Shown piece after piece: positions 34,000 to 43,986 of a stretch of DNA of 64,000 bases. Position numbers and translations under genes: made by a program. The DNA lies in the NCBI GenBank assembly GCA_030272585.1, contig BSYQ01000014.1, forward strand, positions 1,426,001 to 1,490,000, read 5' to 3'. This stretch comes from Bryopsis sp. KO-2023 (Eukaryota > Chlorophyta > Ulvophyceae > Bryopsidales > Bryopsidaceae). The notes beneath the pieces were generated by a model, which made no database searches, had not been told where the DNA came from, and saw nothing but the letters and a program-made list of their open reading frames with translations. Position 1 is the stretch's first letter. Every line of letters starts with the position of its first letter.

Positions 34000-34800
34000 A
34001 TCGTTGACAATGATGTAACCGTCGAAGCAGCGTTCTCCACGTTCACGTTGTCGTTTCTCCCCTCAGAGTTCAGAATATCCGTGAAGTGTTCACTTGTTTG
34101 TTTGTTTGTTTTGTTCACAGAACGATGCACGTCCGTAAACAAAAATCTCTTTAACCTTGGAAAAGAAAACCACAGGTGACCCAGAGATGTCAACACTAGA
34201 ATTATTACACCTTTTATGCTTGCCCAGTGCACAGAAAATCTGAAGAGTCACGTGTTTTCAATGGGCGTTTGTGAAAGGGGAATGAAAAAGACGAACAGCA
34301 AGATGGAGGTGTCGACACTCACGAACTCGATTAAAAGAAACATCAAAATTAAAAATAAAAGAGTCCACAGCCAAATACCTTCACCCTCATCGAAACCTTC
34401 CCCCCTTCAACTTTACTTTACTTTATGGAATCCCTGCCACCAAAAAAAAGGCACCACATGAACTGTAAATCATAAGGACCATTGTGACGGAAACAACATC
34501 AACCATTGACCAAAAACAAAATGAAGCCCAAATTGAAACGGAATCCGCATGCGGTGCTTATTTCACGCTGTTGGGTGCGAGCTTGAGGTCGCCAGCTGGT
34601 GTGATCGAATCGAATCGCTGACACTTCTTGCTGGGCGGATTTTGTTCCAGTGTCGGTCTACCCACCCGAAAAGCCACACACTCTTGATTTCAACACAGCA
34701 GAAACGATCAGCAATTCCCCCATAAAAAAAAATCCCCCGCCTGAGAAGACCAAGGCTGTCGAAAAGAAACAATGGGGAGAAGAACAAGTGCAGGCCAAAA
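34000..34800. other. Intergenic or intronic sequence
   Basis: Mixed sequence with a short (GTTT)n run near 34098-34112. No supportable exon. Confidence 0.35.
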
Positions 34801-34809
34801 ACCTTACAA

Positions 34810-35517
34810 AAAAAAGAATTGATCGTTAACTCGTCCCTTCCCCCACCCCCTCTTGGCCTTAAGTGTGTGAATCGAATCAACCTGCTGCGGAGAAGAACCA
34901 AGTGTTGCTTTTGCACGTACCATTTTCTTTTGCTTCGTTGCATAATTCTTGGGTTGGGAAAGGATTCGCGCCACCACTAGCGGTTTTTTTGTATGAGACG
35001 TCTGCCCTTCCTCGTTTTTACCTTTTTTTTTCCGGTCCTGGAAAGGTGAGAATTTCGAGATCTCGCTCCAGCGTGGGGAAACCCGCGCGCCGCCAGCTGG
35101 ATCACAGCGGAATCGTTCGGTAGCGCACTGGACTCTATTTCCCTCTTCGATCTTCCTCAACAAGATACACGCGGCCAACGATCAGAAAGGTCGCCTTGTC
35201 AATCATAACTTCAGGAGTCGCCAACGACGATATTTCTGCCAATAAGCCCGAGCCGACCCGACCCTAGCACCCCTTGCAATTGTTTGTTGTCGTTCTGTCG
35301 TGGAATTGATAGGGGATGGGGTCTTAAGGGGCGTGCAGCACCGCGGCTCCCGGTCGACTTCACAGCACATCGTCTTGTGGAAGAGATTACCATCAACATC
35401 GTACATCACCACATAGCTATCCAGGCACTTGAGGCTGCGCTTGAGGCTGCAGGTCGTTGAGTTTGCGAGGGGGAGGGGGTAGCTGGATCGCGGCTGTTCT
35501 TGGCGAGCACAATACAA
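34810..35517 (-). CDS. Candidate Cys-containing gene, unidentified
   Basis: After a CCTGCAG acceptor at about 35446, the minus strand reads LKRSLKCLDSYVVMYDVDGN then KTMCCEVDREPRCCTPLKTP. A second open stretch (35178-34810) reads GNRVQCATERFRCDPAGGAR and becomes Lys-rich. The clustered cysteines resemble the other secreted Cys-rich genes in this window, but no signal-peptide exon was found and the connection between the stretches is not proven. Confidence 0.3.
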
Positions 35518-36917
35518 CCATTGGTTTTTTGAGATTTTGATATTTTCGAAAAAAGGAAGCCGCCGTACTGGAGGAGCGTTTTTGGTTCAGAATCCTACTC
35601 ATGTCAGACGCGAAAATTATGAACAGGAGCATTTCGCATCATCACAGCAGTCAATTCAAAGGGGTGTTGTAGTATTTTTCACTGTTTTGATCTTTTTTCA
35701 CTTTTTTATTTTGTTAACACTCTGAATGTAACTATATTTTTCAAAAAATGTGTCCAACACAGTATTTATATTCACCATCATCATGATTTTCAATTGTAGT
35801 TCTCGGCCAGGGAATACATTTCTTGATGTATTCAGGAAAGTAAAAAAACATTCCCCTTTTTTCAAATCCTTTTTATCTTTTATTTTTAAACCCATGTGAT
35901 AAAACAAAAACTTACACCTGAAAGCTTTGCTAATATGGGGACTGTGCTGCTGATTACGAATATTTCACCCCTCTTTTGAGTGTTTGGTTTTTTTCCCAGC
36001 AGTACTTCAGGGATTCTTGATCCACCAAAAATGGTAATGAAAGCATTTGGCAGGCTCCCCTGTGGTGCGTCTATGATGTACAACCCTTTATAGTTCGAAT
36101 ATCCGCCAAATGGTTTTCAGGTTGGGGGAGGAAGGGGGAGGGGGAGGAGCGTACCCAGAATGATATTTTATTTCTCAGTAAACAACAGCATTTATTCACT
36201 TTGGAACTGGTTCTGCATCAAGGCTTTTTGTCTCCAACTTTGCCAATGCTCAAAGTAGTTCTGGATGGTAGGGTCTGACATGTAGACGTCTACATGAGTC
36301 GACTCAGAGTTTTCACCACAAGTGCACACAGGAAGAATATGCTGGAGAAAAACAGCTCAGTGTGAAACTCAGGCACCCTACTCTCCTTGTGAACCCAGGC
36401 AATCCTGAGGCCAAAAGAAAGTGAAAAAGGCACAGTATCTCAAGTGAAGTGTATCATGTTGATGCGACACCCACAAGTGGTTGAATAAAGAAACAAACCA
36501 TGGTCCTGTGTACCAGAGTTTGTTGGGTGGGGGTATCCATGCAACCTAAGCGTTGGAGGGAAATGACACAAGCCTCCTTATTTAAAAACGATTGATCAAC
36601 ACAAAGAAATTCTTCAAAAAAGTCGTAAGATACACCAATTCGAAACTCTCGCTTAAACGCCAGCATGGCATGTTGGCTAACATGGATTGATTGGAGCGAT
36701 ACACAAGCTGCTGGCGGAGGGTCTTTCTTCGCATACCCCTGATTCTATAGGCTCTGGCCTGGCAGTTTTGTAATGTTTGTGATTGGACTCCTGCAGTTCT
36801 TTGATGCGGAATTCTGAGCTCGAGAACATTTTGATCATGTTTTACCATGATCGATTGCATCACCCTCTCAACCCCCCCTCCAATACAGATCATAACTCAA
36901 AGCGAGGAAAAATCCGG

Positions 36918-36985
36918 GGACAAATCCCAAATTTGGGATTTGCCCCAAAGTTGTGTTGTGTTTTAAAACATAACACAACTTTGGA
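36918..36985. repeat. Adjacent palindromes
   Basis: A perfect palindrome with half-site CAAATCCCAAA is followed at once by CAAAGTTGTGTT...AACACAACTTTG, a 12-bp stem around a short AT loop. This could be a cruciform or hairpin, the end of a small inverted-repeat element, or a binding site. No coding exon overlaps it with confidence. Confidence 0.6.
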
Positions 36986-37099
36986 GCTACCTCTCGAGTT
37001 TCTCCTTGTGGATGGGGAGTAAAAGAGGGTAACATCAAGAAAATCTTGGGTTTACTTTCAAAGTGAAGTATCAAGTATTCCTCTGCATCATACAAGAAA

Positions 37100-37760
37100 A
37101 CTGTGCAAAAAAAAATCTGTCTAACAGAGCAACCACAGAAGCAGACATTCTCATTGGGCATGTGACTTCAATTTTTTCAACCCGGATGTCGACAACGTTC
37201 AAACTAAGGTTTCTTTTCAATGCAGTGGTTGGGGCGACCATGAAGTCACTTGAATCTACCAAAAAAAAAAATAAACCGCAATATATGCAGAGAATTGCCC
37301 CCCCTATCATCAAGATGTGTAAACAACTCAGATGCCGTATTCACGGAAGTTTTTTGGAAGTAAGGAAGATATTCAAATACGCCTCGCTTGATATGCTGCC
37401 TGAGATGTTTTTGGAAAGCTTGGATCTCTTGGTTGGTTTTACTGGGTGAAGAAAATAGACACGCAGTAGATTCCTCTGTTCAAAATGATTAAAAAGACCG
37501 AGGTTGCCCCAACACGATTTTCCTTTCTTTGTCTCAGCGAAGGCCTCTCTAGGAAGGCTCCGAACCACTGGACGCTAGAGGGAGAATGGGCTCTCTTCTT
37601 CGTCCTGGCGAAGTAGTATATGGATACTGCGCCGCCGACTGTGACCCCCACATTTCCACCAATCCAGGTCAGTGGCGTTTTACGGATCCGCCAACGCATC
37701 CACCACATCCAACAGCTTGTTGGAGGTGGTCTGGCAAAACCAGTCCTCTGAGGCAAGATG
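37100..37760. other. Open stretches of uncertain strand
   Basis: The minus strand has a splice-like stretch (37255-37115) reading DSSDFMVAPTTALKRNLSLN and VRVEKIEVTCPMRM-like sequence. Another (37690-37590) has a possible membrane segment WIGGNVGVTVGGAVSIYYFA. The plus strand also has a 128-codon frame over 37063-37449. I cannot decide between strands and recognise no domain. Confidence 0.25.
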
Positions 37761-37889
37761 AGATGTCAGTCTCGCAGCTCACCACAGCCACCTTCGCCGT
37801 GCCCTCGCAATTTCTTTCAAGCCTGCATTCTCCATCGAATTGGCCTTGTTCATGGATTGACTGCCCTTTGGTCGTTGTGCTCTTTTTTC

Positions 37890-38107
37890 AGAACCTTCTG
37901 GATTGACTGTTGATGTTGCATTTGAGTTTTCTCACGTTTCTTTGCCATTTTTTCGTGGTTTTGACTGGGTGAGATTCACCGAACTCCCTGGAGAAACTGT
38001 GCTCGAAACAAGGTTTGTTAGTGGGGATTGTAAGAAACAAATACACCGTCCTATTGTTCTGTCTCGAGGTAGACTTCGGCGTCCCACGAACTTCGTAAAT
38101 ATTGAAT
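37890..38107 (+). repeat. Dispersed repeat E, left part split by an insertion
   Basis: GACTGGGTGAGATTCACCGA, then GGATTGTAAGAAACAAATAC and CTGTCTCGAGGTAGACTTCG match the E copy at 61250-61300 in reverse complement and the 6.1 kb copy. The match stops at the left terminal repeat of the element at 38108 and resumes at 42071. Confidence 0.8.
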
Positions 38108-38129
38108 ATACATCTGGAAAATACCATCG

Positions 38130-38420
38130 CGTCATTTTCGCGATAACTCGTGTTGTTTTATCGCTGACGCTAAATACCGTATTCAGCTATCGATCACGTC
38201 GAACAGCGCAAAATTGACGCCCATAAAATTGACGTAAAATGCGCGCCTGCATAAATTTCACGTGAAACAACGTGATCGATAGCTGACGTGACTTTTGTGG
38301 CAGCGTGAATTTTACTTGGCACAGCGCCCCCGATAATTTGACGTGAATATTGCGGGGGTGACGATTTGGCGTGAAACAACATCAGCGATAATTTGACGTT
38401 GGACGTTGTTTGCGATTGAT
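38130..38420. repeat. Left subterminal GACGY repeats
   Basis: Repeated words such as ATAATTTGACGT, CGTGAAACAAC, AAATTGACG and GATAGCTGACGTG at irregular spacing in both orientations. The same motif class occurs at the other end of the element. Confidence 0.75.
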
Positions 38421-38424
38421 TCTT

Positions 38425-39980
38425 CTGATTGTGATTTTTTTGTGGGTGTGACAAATCCACTTTTCAAACTCTTTGGGAATCGAACCCAACCCCATGGTCC
38501 ACCGAATTTAATCCATTCCAGAAGTTAAGTTTCACTGTTTTTGGATTTTGTGTCTGTACATAGATGATAAAAGCTCTTGACCAGTTTTCTTGGGATGATC
38601 ATACTCCTCCCTGCAACAAAAACGAAAAAAATAATGCTAAATACGGAGTGTGGAATCTCATCTGCTTTTTTTTCAAGTCACTGTAAAGACGACATGAGCT
38701 GATTTTCACTGACTTCGTCGAAAAAGGTGATTGAAACTCGATCCGAAAACAAAGCTCTCAGCATTCCACCCAACCAACCCCACCCCAAACTTAAAAACAA
38801 AAACTCTGCATGTGTGCATCAGCAAATTCATCTGTACCTGTCCATCAGGCCTGACATAATCAGGTGAACTTTCACCATCCTACAATTTTGGCGAGGCGCT
38901 CAACGAATCACTACAAGTTCCCAAATGAAACTCGTGTTGAAAGCACTGAACTATGCATTGCATCAAGTACTACTGAGGGATCACATCCTCGCACCTGACA
39001 ATCTAGCCCAAGACCTACAGAACATACACAAGACTGTTAATTCCCTGGCCAATCTAGTCCCCCTTCACAGTGCGAGAGTAGAGGTTGAAAACCAACCCAT
39101 CCAGTTGACTCAGAAAGGTGGAATTCTTTCCAATCAAATCTCACATCATTCGTCGCTCTTCCTCCCTTTTCTCAAGGTTGAAATTGCTGCCTTGACATCG
39201 CATCCGCCAACAACTCAGAATATGTTTTAAAAAATATTTTCACTGAATTCTAAATGCTTCAATACAGACTGGATGACTCCATAGGCAAAGAAATTTTAAC
39301 AACAAATATGCACACAACGAAGACCTACCAAGAATCCAAAATTCCCCTTTTCGATTCCTGAAAATTTTGAAACACTTATCTGTACTTATGTCCGCTATTG
39401 CACACTTCCTTCAAAAGAAGGTGCATATAAGACAAAAACAACACCTGTTCGAGGGAAAAAAAAAACCAAAAAAAGTCAACAAGGGAAAAAGATGAACTGG
39501 TTTCCCCCCCCCCCAAAAAAAAGAAACTGAAGAACAAAAAAGAAAGAGAATATGATAGTTTAAAAAAATATACTAATAAAAAAAAACATTAAGAAAAACT
39601 AAAAATAAAAAAGGATCGGAAGCACCGAACAATGTTGAACAATGAACAATGTTGACGATTTGATTTGATTTGATTTTTTTTTTCAAAGGTCTGCTTTTGA
39701 ACAATTGAGTGAAATTGAGTTGGTGGGGATAAGTACACGGAGCAAAGCTGCTGGAAATATATATTATATGTTTATATATATATATATTTTTTCAGGGGCA
39801 GGTTGCAATCTTGCTGGTCAGAATTCAAATCAAACTGATGTTTTTTTTTCTTTTTCAGATAATGGAATGCCCGGTGAATCAGTTGGGGGCTTATTGACCG
39901 AAAAAGCAACCTGAAAAAGGATTTTTATTTTTATTTTTTTTTGCAGGAGTGCGAAGAAATATTAAAAAAAAAAGTACATC
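38425..39980. other. AT-rich interior of nested TIR element
   Basis: Homopolymer-rich. A plus-strand open frame at 38925-39230 (MKLVLKALNYALHQVLLRDH) is the only sizeable one, and nothing in it is recognisable. A (TA)n stretch lies near 39758-39790. Confidence 0.35.
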
Positions 39981-39986
39981 GCTTGT

Positions 39987-41041
39987 TCACTTTCTTGATA
40001 AAATCACCTCCTGGTTGATCGCCCCGTCTCGACCCCTTTGGCTTTCAATGAAGATCGCCTGCGAAACGAAAAAAAAGCAAAAAAATTCTTACATTCTTCC
40101 TTAAATAATATAACAATATTATATATATAAAATAAATACAAAAACAATCACTAATCTTCTCCTTGGTTTATTACTCGCCATTTCTCTTTTAGTTCGAAAA
40201 AGACACATTCTTATTCAGTCCTTTTTATTTTTTCAATTTATTTAATAATTATTCTTTATTATTGATTTTTTTATTATTATTTTTTTTTGGGGGGAGGTAC
40301 CTGCATTAGGGCCAGGATCGATGTAGAAGGTCTGGCAAAAAACAAATCCCAGCCATTGTATCGCTTTTCGAATTCTGACGCCGTTCTTCGGCAGCTATCC
40401 CCAGCAAACACAATCAAATCTTTGAAAGCTTTTCCTTCGGCTTCGAAATCTTTCCCTTTTCAAAGATCCTCCAGGAATGACCAGATGTAGCCCACGGAAT
40501 AAACCTTTTCCTGGTGCTTAAAAATAGCACTGTGCAAGAAAAAAAAACAAAAAAAACCCAGACATGCTTGATATTTGTTTAAATCAGCAGCAAAAAAAAA
40601 AAAGGAAATGGAAAATGGATGGATGGATACCAACAATGGATGGATGCCAACAAGAACATTAGCCCCCATTTTGGGGGGAAGAAAAAAAGAAATTGAAAAC
40701 TCAATCAACATGTCTTCCCCAATGGTGGAATGCATCGGCCAATTTCTAGCACCCCACAGAGATTTCATAATTTGCATTTTGCTTGGTCAAATATCAAGAA
40801 GGGGGAGGGGGAGATAGAGAAATAGAACTATTCGAAAAAAGCTTACCGTGCCTGGTGGCGTGCCTCCTGTAAATATCGCAGACTTGAACACCATTAATTC
40901 GTACCCACCCTCCACCAGGTCCTTCAGTCGTTCAGTCACTTTTCTGCCGAAGCATTTCCAGTGGCCAAATAACAAAAAAGCGCCACCCAAAAACGCTTCG
41001 CCCAAAGCAGACAGATACGCACTCACAGCACTCACGTCCAA
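39987..41041 (-). pseudogene. Captured membrane-protein gene fragment, C-terminal exons with an in-frame stop
   Basis: Three minus-strand exons in constant phase 0: about 41041-40847 (SAYLSALGEAFLGGAFLLFG, a membrane-like segment, then KVTERLKDLVEGGYELMVFK and a GTAAGC donor), 40510-40301 (EKVYSVGYIWSFLEDL, TGA, KGKDFEAEGKAFKDLIVFAG, RYNGWDLFFARPSTS), and 40058-39987 (AIFIESQRGRDGAINQEVIL, SRK-stop). Clean splice sites and phase show a real gene origin. The TGA in the middle exon breaks it. The family is not recognised. Sequence 5' of the first exon runs into the subtelomere-like island, so the N-terminus is missing. Confidence 0.6.
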
Positions 41042-41394
41042 TCGTGGCTATCTGCACCCCCCAAAATGGGCGACGGCAACCCATCACAACGAAAATAGAT
41101 TGCAAGCCCAGCCGGCGGTCTCACAATGTTCGAGCGGGAAGGTTGGGGTCAGAACACTGCCCCCTACCCTGCGAAAATTTTAACAGCCGCCTCACAGGTC
41201 CTCCTCAACCCCAGGACGTTTTCCGTTCCGCACTGCGCAAAGTCGCGCTGCAGGTGCGGAAGGGCTGTACTACAATCCTGGCAGGCATGATTGTGGTCCA
41301 GTGCCACTGCTCCGAACCCTGTCACTCCGACAAATCCATGTCTGACATCGGGGAGCGCCCCAGTCCTACAGGGCTCCCAACCACGGGTTTTGGA

Positions 41395-41785
41395 TTATAC
41401 ACCGTGTCCGCCACTCCCATGTCCGCTTCTCCCGCGAACGCCAAAGTCCGACATACACGCATACAGGTCACACAGACGTGGCACGCGTTACAGTCCGACC
41501 GGCGGCGCGCCGGTCTAACGCAGTCGCTTCGCGCGCGCCGGTCTACCCCGCTTCGGTCGCGCCGGTCTACCCCGCGGTCGCGCCGGTCTACCCCGCTCGC
41601 TCGGCGCGCGCCGTTCGCGCAACCCTAAACCCTAAACCCTAAAACCCTAAAACCCTAAACCCTAAACCCTAAAAAAAACCTTACTATTTTTGGTTTTGCC
41701 ACGTCTGTGTGAGCTGTATGCGTGTATGTCGGACTTTGGCGTTCGCGGGAGAAGCGGACATGGGAGTGGCGGACATGGGAGTGGC
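41395..41785. repeat. Subtelomere-like island: inverted repeats around GC-rich tandem repeats and telomeric repeats
   Basis: A 76-bp arm (41408-41483, containing CGCGAACGCCAAAGTCCGAC) recurs in reverse complement at about 41698-41773 with one mismatch. Between the arms are four degenerate copies of a GCGCCGGTCTACCCCG unit (41510-41600), then the telomeric block. The composition is very different from the surrounding AT-rich DNA. Confidence 0.85.
41621..41679. repeat. Interstitial telomeric repeats
   Basis: Seven units of CCCTAAA with two CCCTAAAA variants, that is TTTAGGG/TTTTAGGG on the minus strand. This is the plant/algal telomere type. With unique DNA on both sides it is not a chromosome end now. 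Confidence 0.95.
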
Positions 41786-42070
41786 AGACATGGGGGTACA
41801 TCGGGTTTTGCGCATCGCAGCGTCAATTTGACGCACGCGAAGTTCAGCGTCAAATTTGATGTGCGTCTTTTTAACGTCACACTGCGTTAAATTGACATGC
41901 GTGATTTCAGCGATATTTGTTGCGCCAATTTGACGTGCGTGATTTAACGCTCTTTTGACACAAGCGCTGAACAGCGTCAACACTGCGATAAAATGACGCT
42001 GCCACAGCGTTAAAGAAGCGGTGACGCTGCGATATCGTTACTTTATCGGAGTGGTATTTTCCAGATGTAT

Positions 42071-42700
42071 ATATATATATATATACATATATTGATATGA
42101 TGCTTGATTTCCCATGCCATCCTCGCCTCAGAGTCGAGCTCCACATGTTCACTTCGAAAGATATCATCGCTCGCGAACGATCAGCGATCTCTGGCTATCT
42201 GTCGAAAATTGACCTTGCAAAAGACAACGATCAACATGCCCTTGTTACAGGGCCTCAAAAATAAAAGGAAGTATCTTTTACCTCAACACTTATACACTCA
42301 CTGACTCACTTTACTTGCGGAGCGAGTCGATGCACGGAGAAAATAGCTCAATAAGATTAAACATTGTGTCAGAGCATTGGAAGCCGGTGAAGAACACTAA
42401 AAGGCATTCCAATAAGATTGCAAGATAGCACGCGCACGCGTACTTCACGGGTGGAACGGTGCTGCAGAGGAAGTTGACCTCCAGGTGACGTCGTGACACA
42501 AAGCTTTTCTTAAGAATAAACGCAACAGCAACACAAGGACACTGCCATCGACAACCTCTTTTCCATGAGGAAGCTTTCGAATCAGTTTATCTCCAGAAAC
42601 CCAATGACCTGCCAACCACTCGGTCAAGAAACCTCAAATTCAGAGGCCAATCATACTGAGTTCAATGCCAAGAACCCAGGCACTGTAGGTCCCGCAGACG
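42071..42700 (+). repeat. Dispersed repeat E, right part after the nested insertion
   Basis: Matches 6240-6840 directly (CCCATGCCATCCTCGCCT, GCGATCTCTGGCTATCTGTC, CATGCCCTTGTTACAGGGCC, AAACCTCAAATTCAGAGGCC) and 61055-61210 in reverse complement. Confidence 0.8.
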
Positions 42701-43134
42701 TAACTGTACTTCTCATCTTTCCCTGTTTGCCTGAGAATTTGGAATTTGGAGAAGTCGAGTCACTGAACTGGCTCGGAAGGGATGGGCCTGAACAAATCAC
42801 CTTGGCGCTGGGTTTTTGCACCAACATCAGAACACAGGATGTTTGCAACATCGATCGTTGATGACTTGGCGTCTTTTCTGTGTGCAAGGCCTCTTTCGAC
42901 CATTTTTGTATCGAGATATATCCATCAATGGAAGGAAGAAGAAAGGAAGTTGTGACGTCGTTCTTTTTTCAATGGTCACCCTTTCCGCCGCCAGGCGGAA
43001 AACCACTCCCGAGCATCCAACCTATTTTGATCGAGATGGATCAGCTCGACAGGGGATGCTGCAGGGGTAATCGCTGTTGTATGCATATTTTCATATCGAG
43101 GATTTGGGGCTTAGTAACAGGTAGAGTGGGTCGT

Positions 43135-43275
43135 TGCCACAGCATGTACGTATAATGCTGCAGGGCCGCAAGGCAGCCGTGGCATTTAGGAGAAGACTCT
43201 GGGGCGTGTTCATTCCCTATTGCGACCTCCTGCGCTTGGTGCGAACTGTGTTTTTCTCTATGAACCAAAGGACGG
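43135..43275 (+). CDS. Possible exon upstream of the proline-rich gene
   Basis: A plus-strand open stretch reading MLQGRKAAVAFRRRLWGVFI then DLLRLVRTVFFSMNQRT ends at a good GTGAGC donor. It is basic and partly hydrophobic. It may be a 5' exon of a separate gene; phase with 43987 is not testable because that exon starts with its own Met. No family. Confidence 0.25.
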
Positions 43276-43986
43276 TGAGCAGCTGGTGGGTTGACCACAC
43301 AATAATTGGGAAATCGAAGAAGATCAATCGATTGATTGAAGGAAGATACCTCTTGCACCAGAAAAAAACCACACACACACCAAAAAAAGCATCGCATCGA
43401 AGAAACCTTGGGTTGCGAAGAAAACGTAATGTGTTTTGTGGCAGCTGCAGTACGATCCACTCGTCACATCGATTCCCTCTGTTGGTCGTGGTCAAAGAAA
43501 GGCGTGCGTCGAGCCTCTCGGACACGGGGTCCTGCGTTTTGGTTTGGAAGTGTTTTTCCCCTGCGCGTCAGTTTTAGGACTGGAGGCGTGCCATCCTCTG
43601 TTCTCTTTCGGAGCGACGTCGGAAAAATAGGCCCGCATTGAAAAGAGCGCACGGAGTGAAAAAAAAAACGGAAGAAGAAAAAAAAAGCAAGGGAGAAAAA
43701 GGGAGAGAAAGAAAGACCTGGAGACGAAAAAGAAAACCGGAGTGTGGCTTCCAGGTGGACGGTTTTGAAGGGGGAAGAAGAAAAGGGAATCGCTGGGGCC
43801 GTTGTTTTGACAGTTGAACGTTTGGGGGTTTGCTTTTCTTTTTTTCTCCTGCCTGTCGAGAGGAAAAACAGAAACCGAACGAGTCTTTTAGCGCTCCAAT
43901 CTGTACCCTCTCTCTTCTTTCTTTTTGCGTTTCAGCTTCGGGGGGGAGAAAAAAAGGGAGAACTTAGGCAGAAAATTCGCGGCAAG

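Larger units (their letters stand above)
38108..42070. mobile_element. TIR element nested in repeat E, with GACGY-rich subterminal repeats
   Basis: The left end ATACATCTGGAAAATACCA is matched exactly in reverse complement at 42052-42070 (19-bp terminal inverted repeats). Repeat E reads continuously on both sides, and the E copy at 61.25 kb shows the uninterrupted site: an AT microsatellite where this element sits. Length is about 3.96 kb. Both subterminal zones (38130-38420 and 41810-42040) are full of TTTGACGT/TTGACGC and related words. The target duplication is lost in the TA repeat. No transposase was seen. Superfamily is unassigned. Confidence 0.82.

Noticed and set aside
33515-34018. Plus-strand repeat protein of 167 residues
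   Set aside because: Openness comes from the 36-bp period, other frames are open too, and no splice or start context supports translation. Listed as a repeat only.
36580-36893. Further dynein exons upstream of the stalk exons
   Set aside because: Open minus-strand frames there show none of the dynein AAA motifs (no GPxGxGK P-loop, no AAA4 sequence).
41395-41785. True chromosome end or assembly join
   Set aside because: Repeat E and the element's terminal repeats are consistent across both sides, so an internal island is more likely, although misassembly cannot be excluded without reads.
38108-42070. CACTA element like the other two
   Set aside because: Termini are ATACATCTGG, not CACTA, and the subterminal motif is different.
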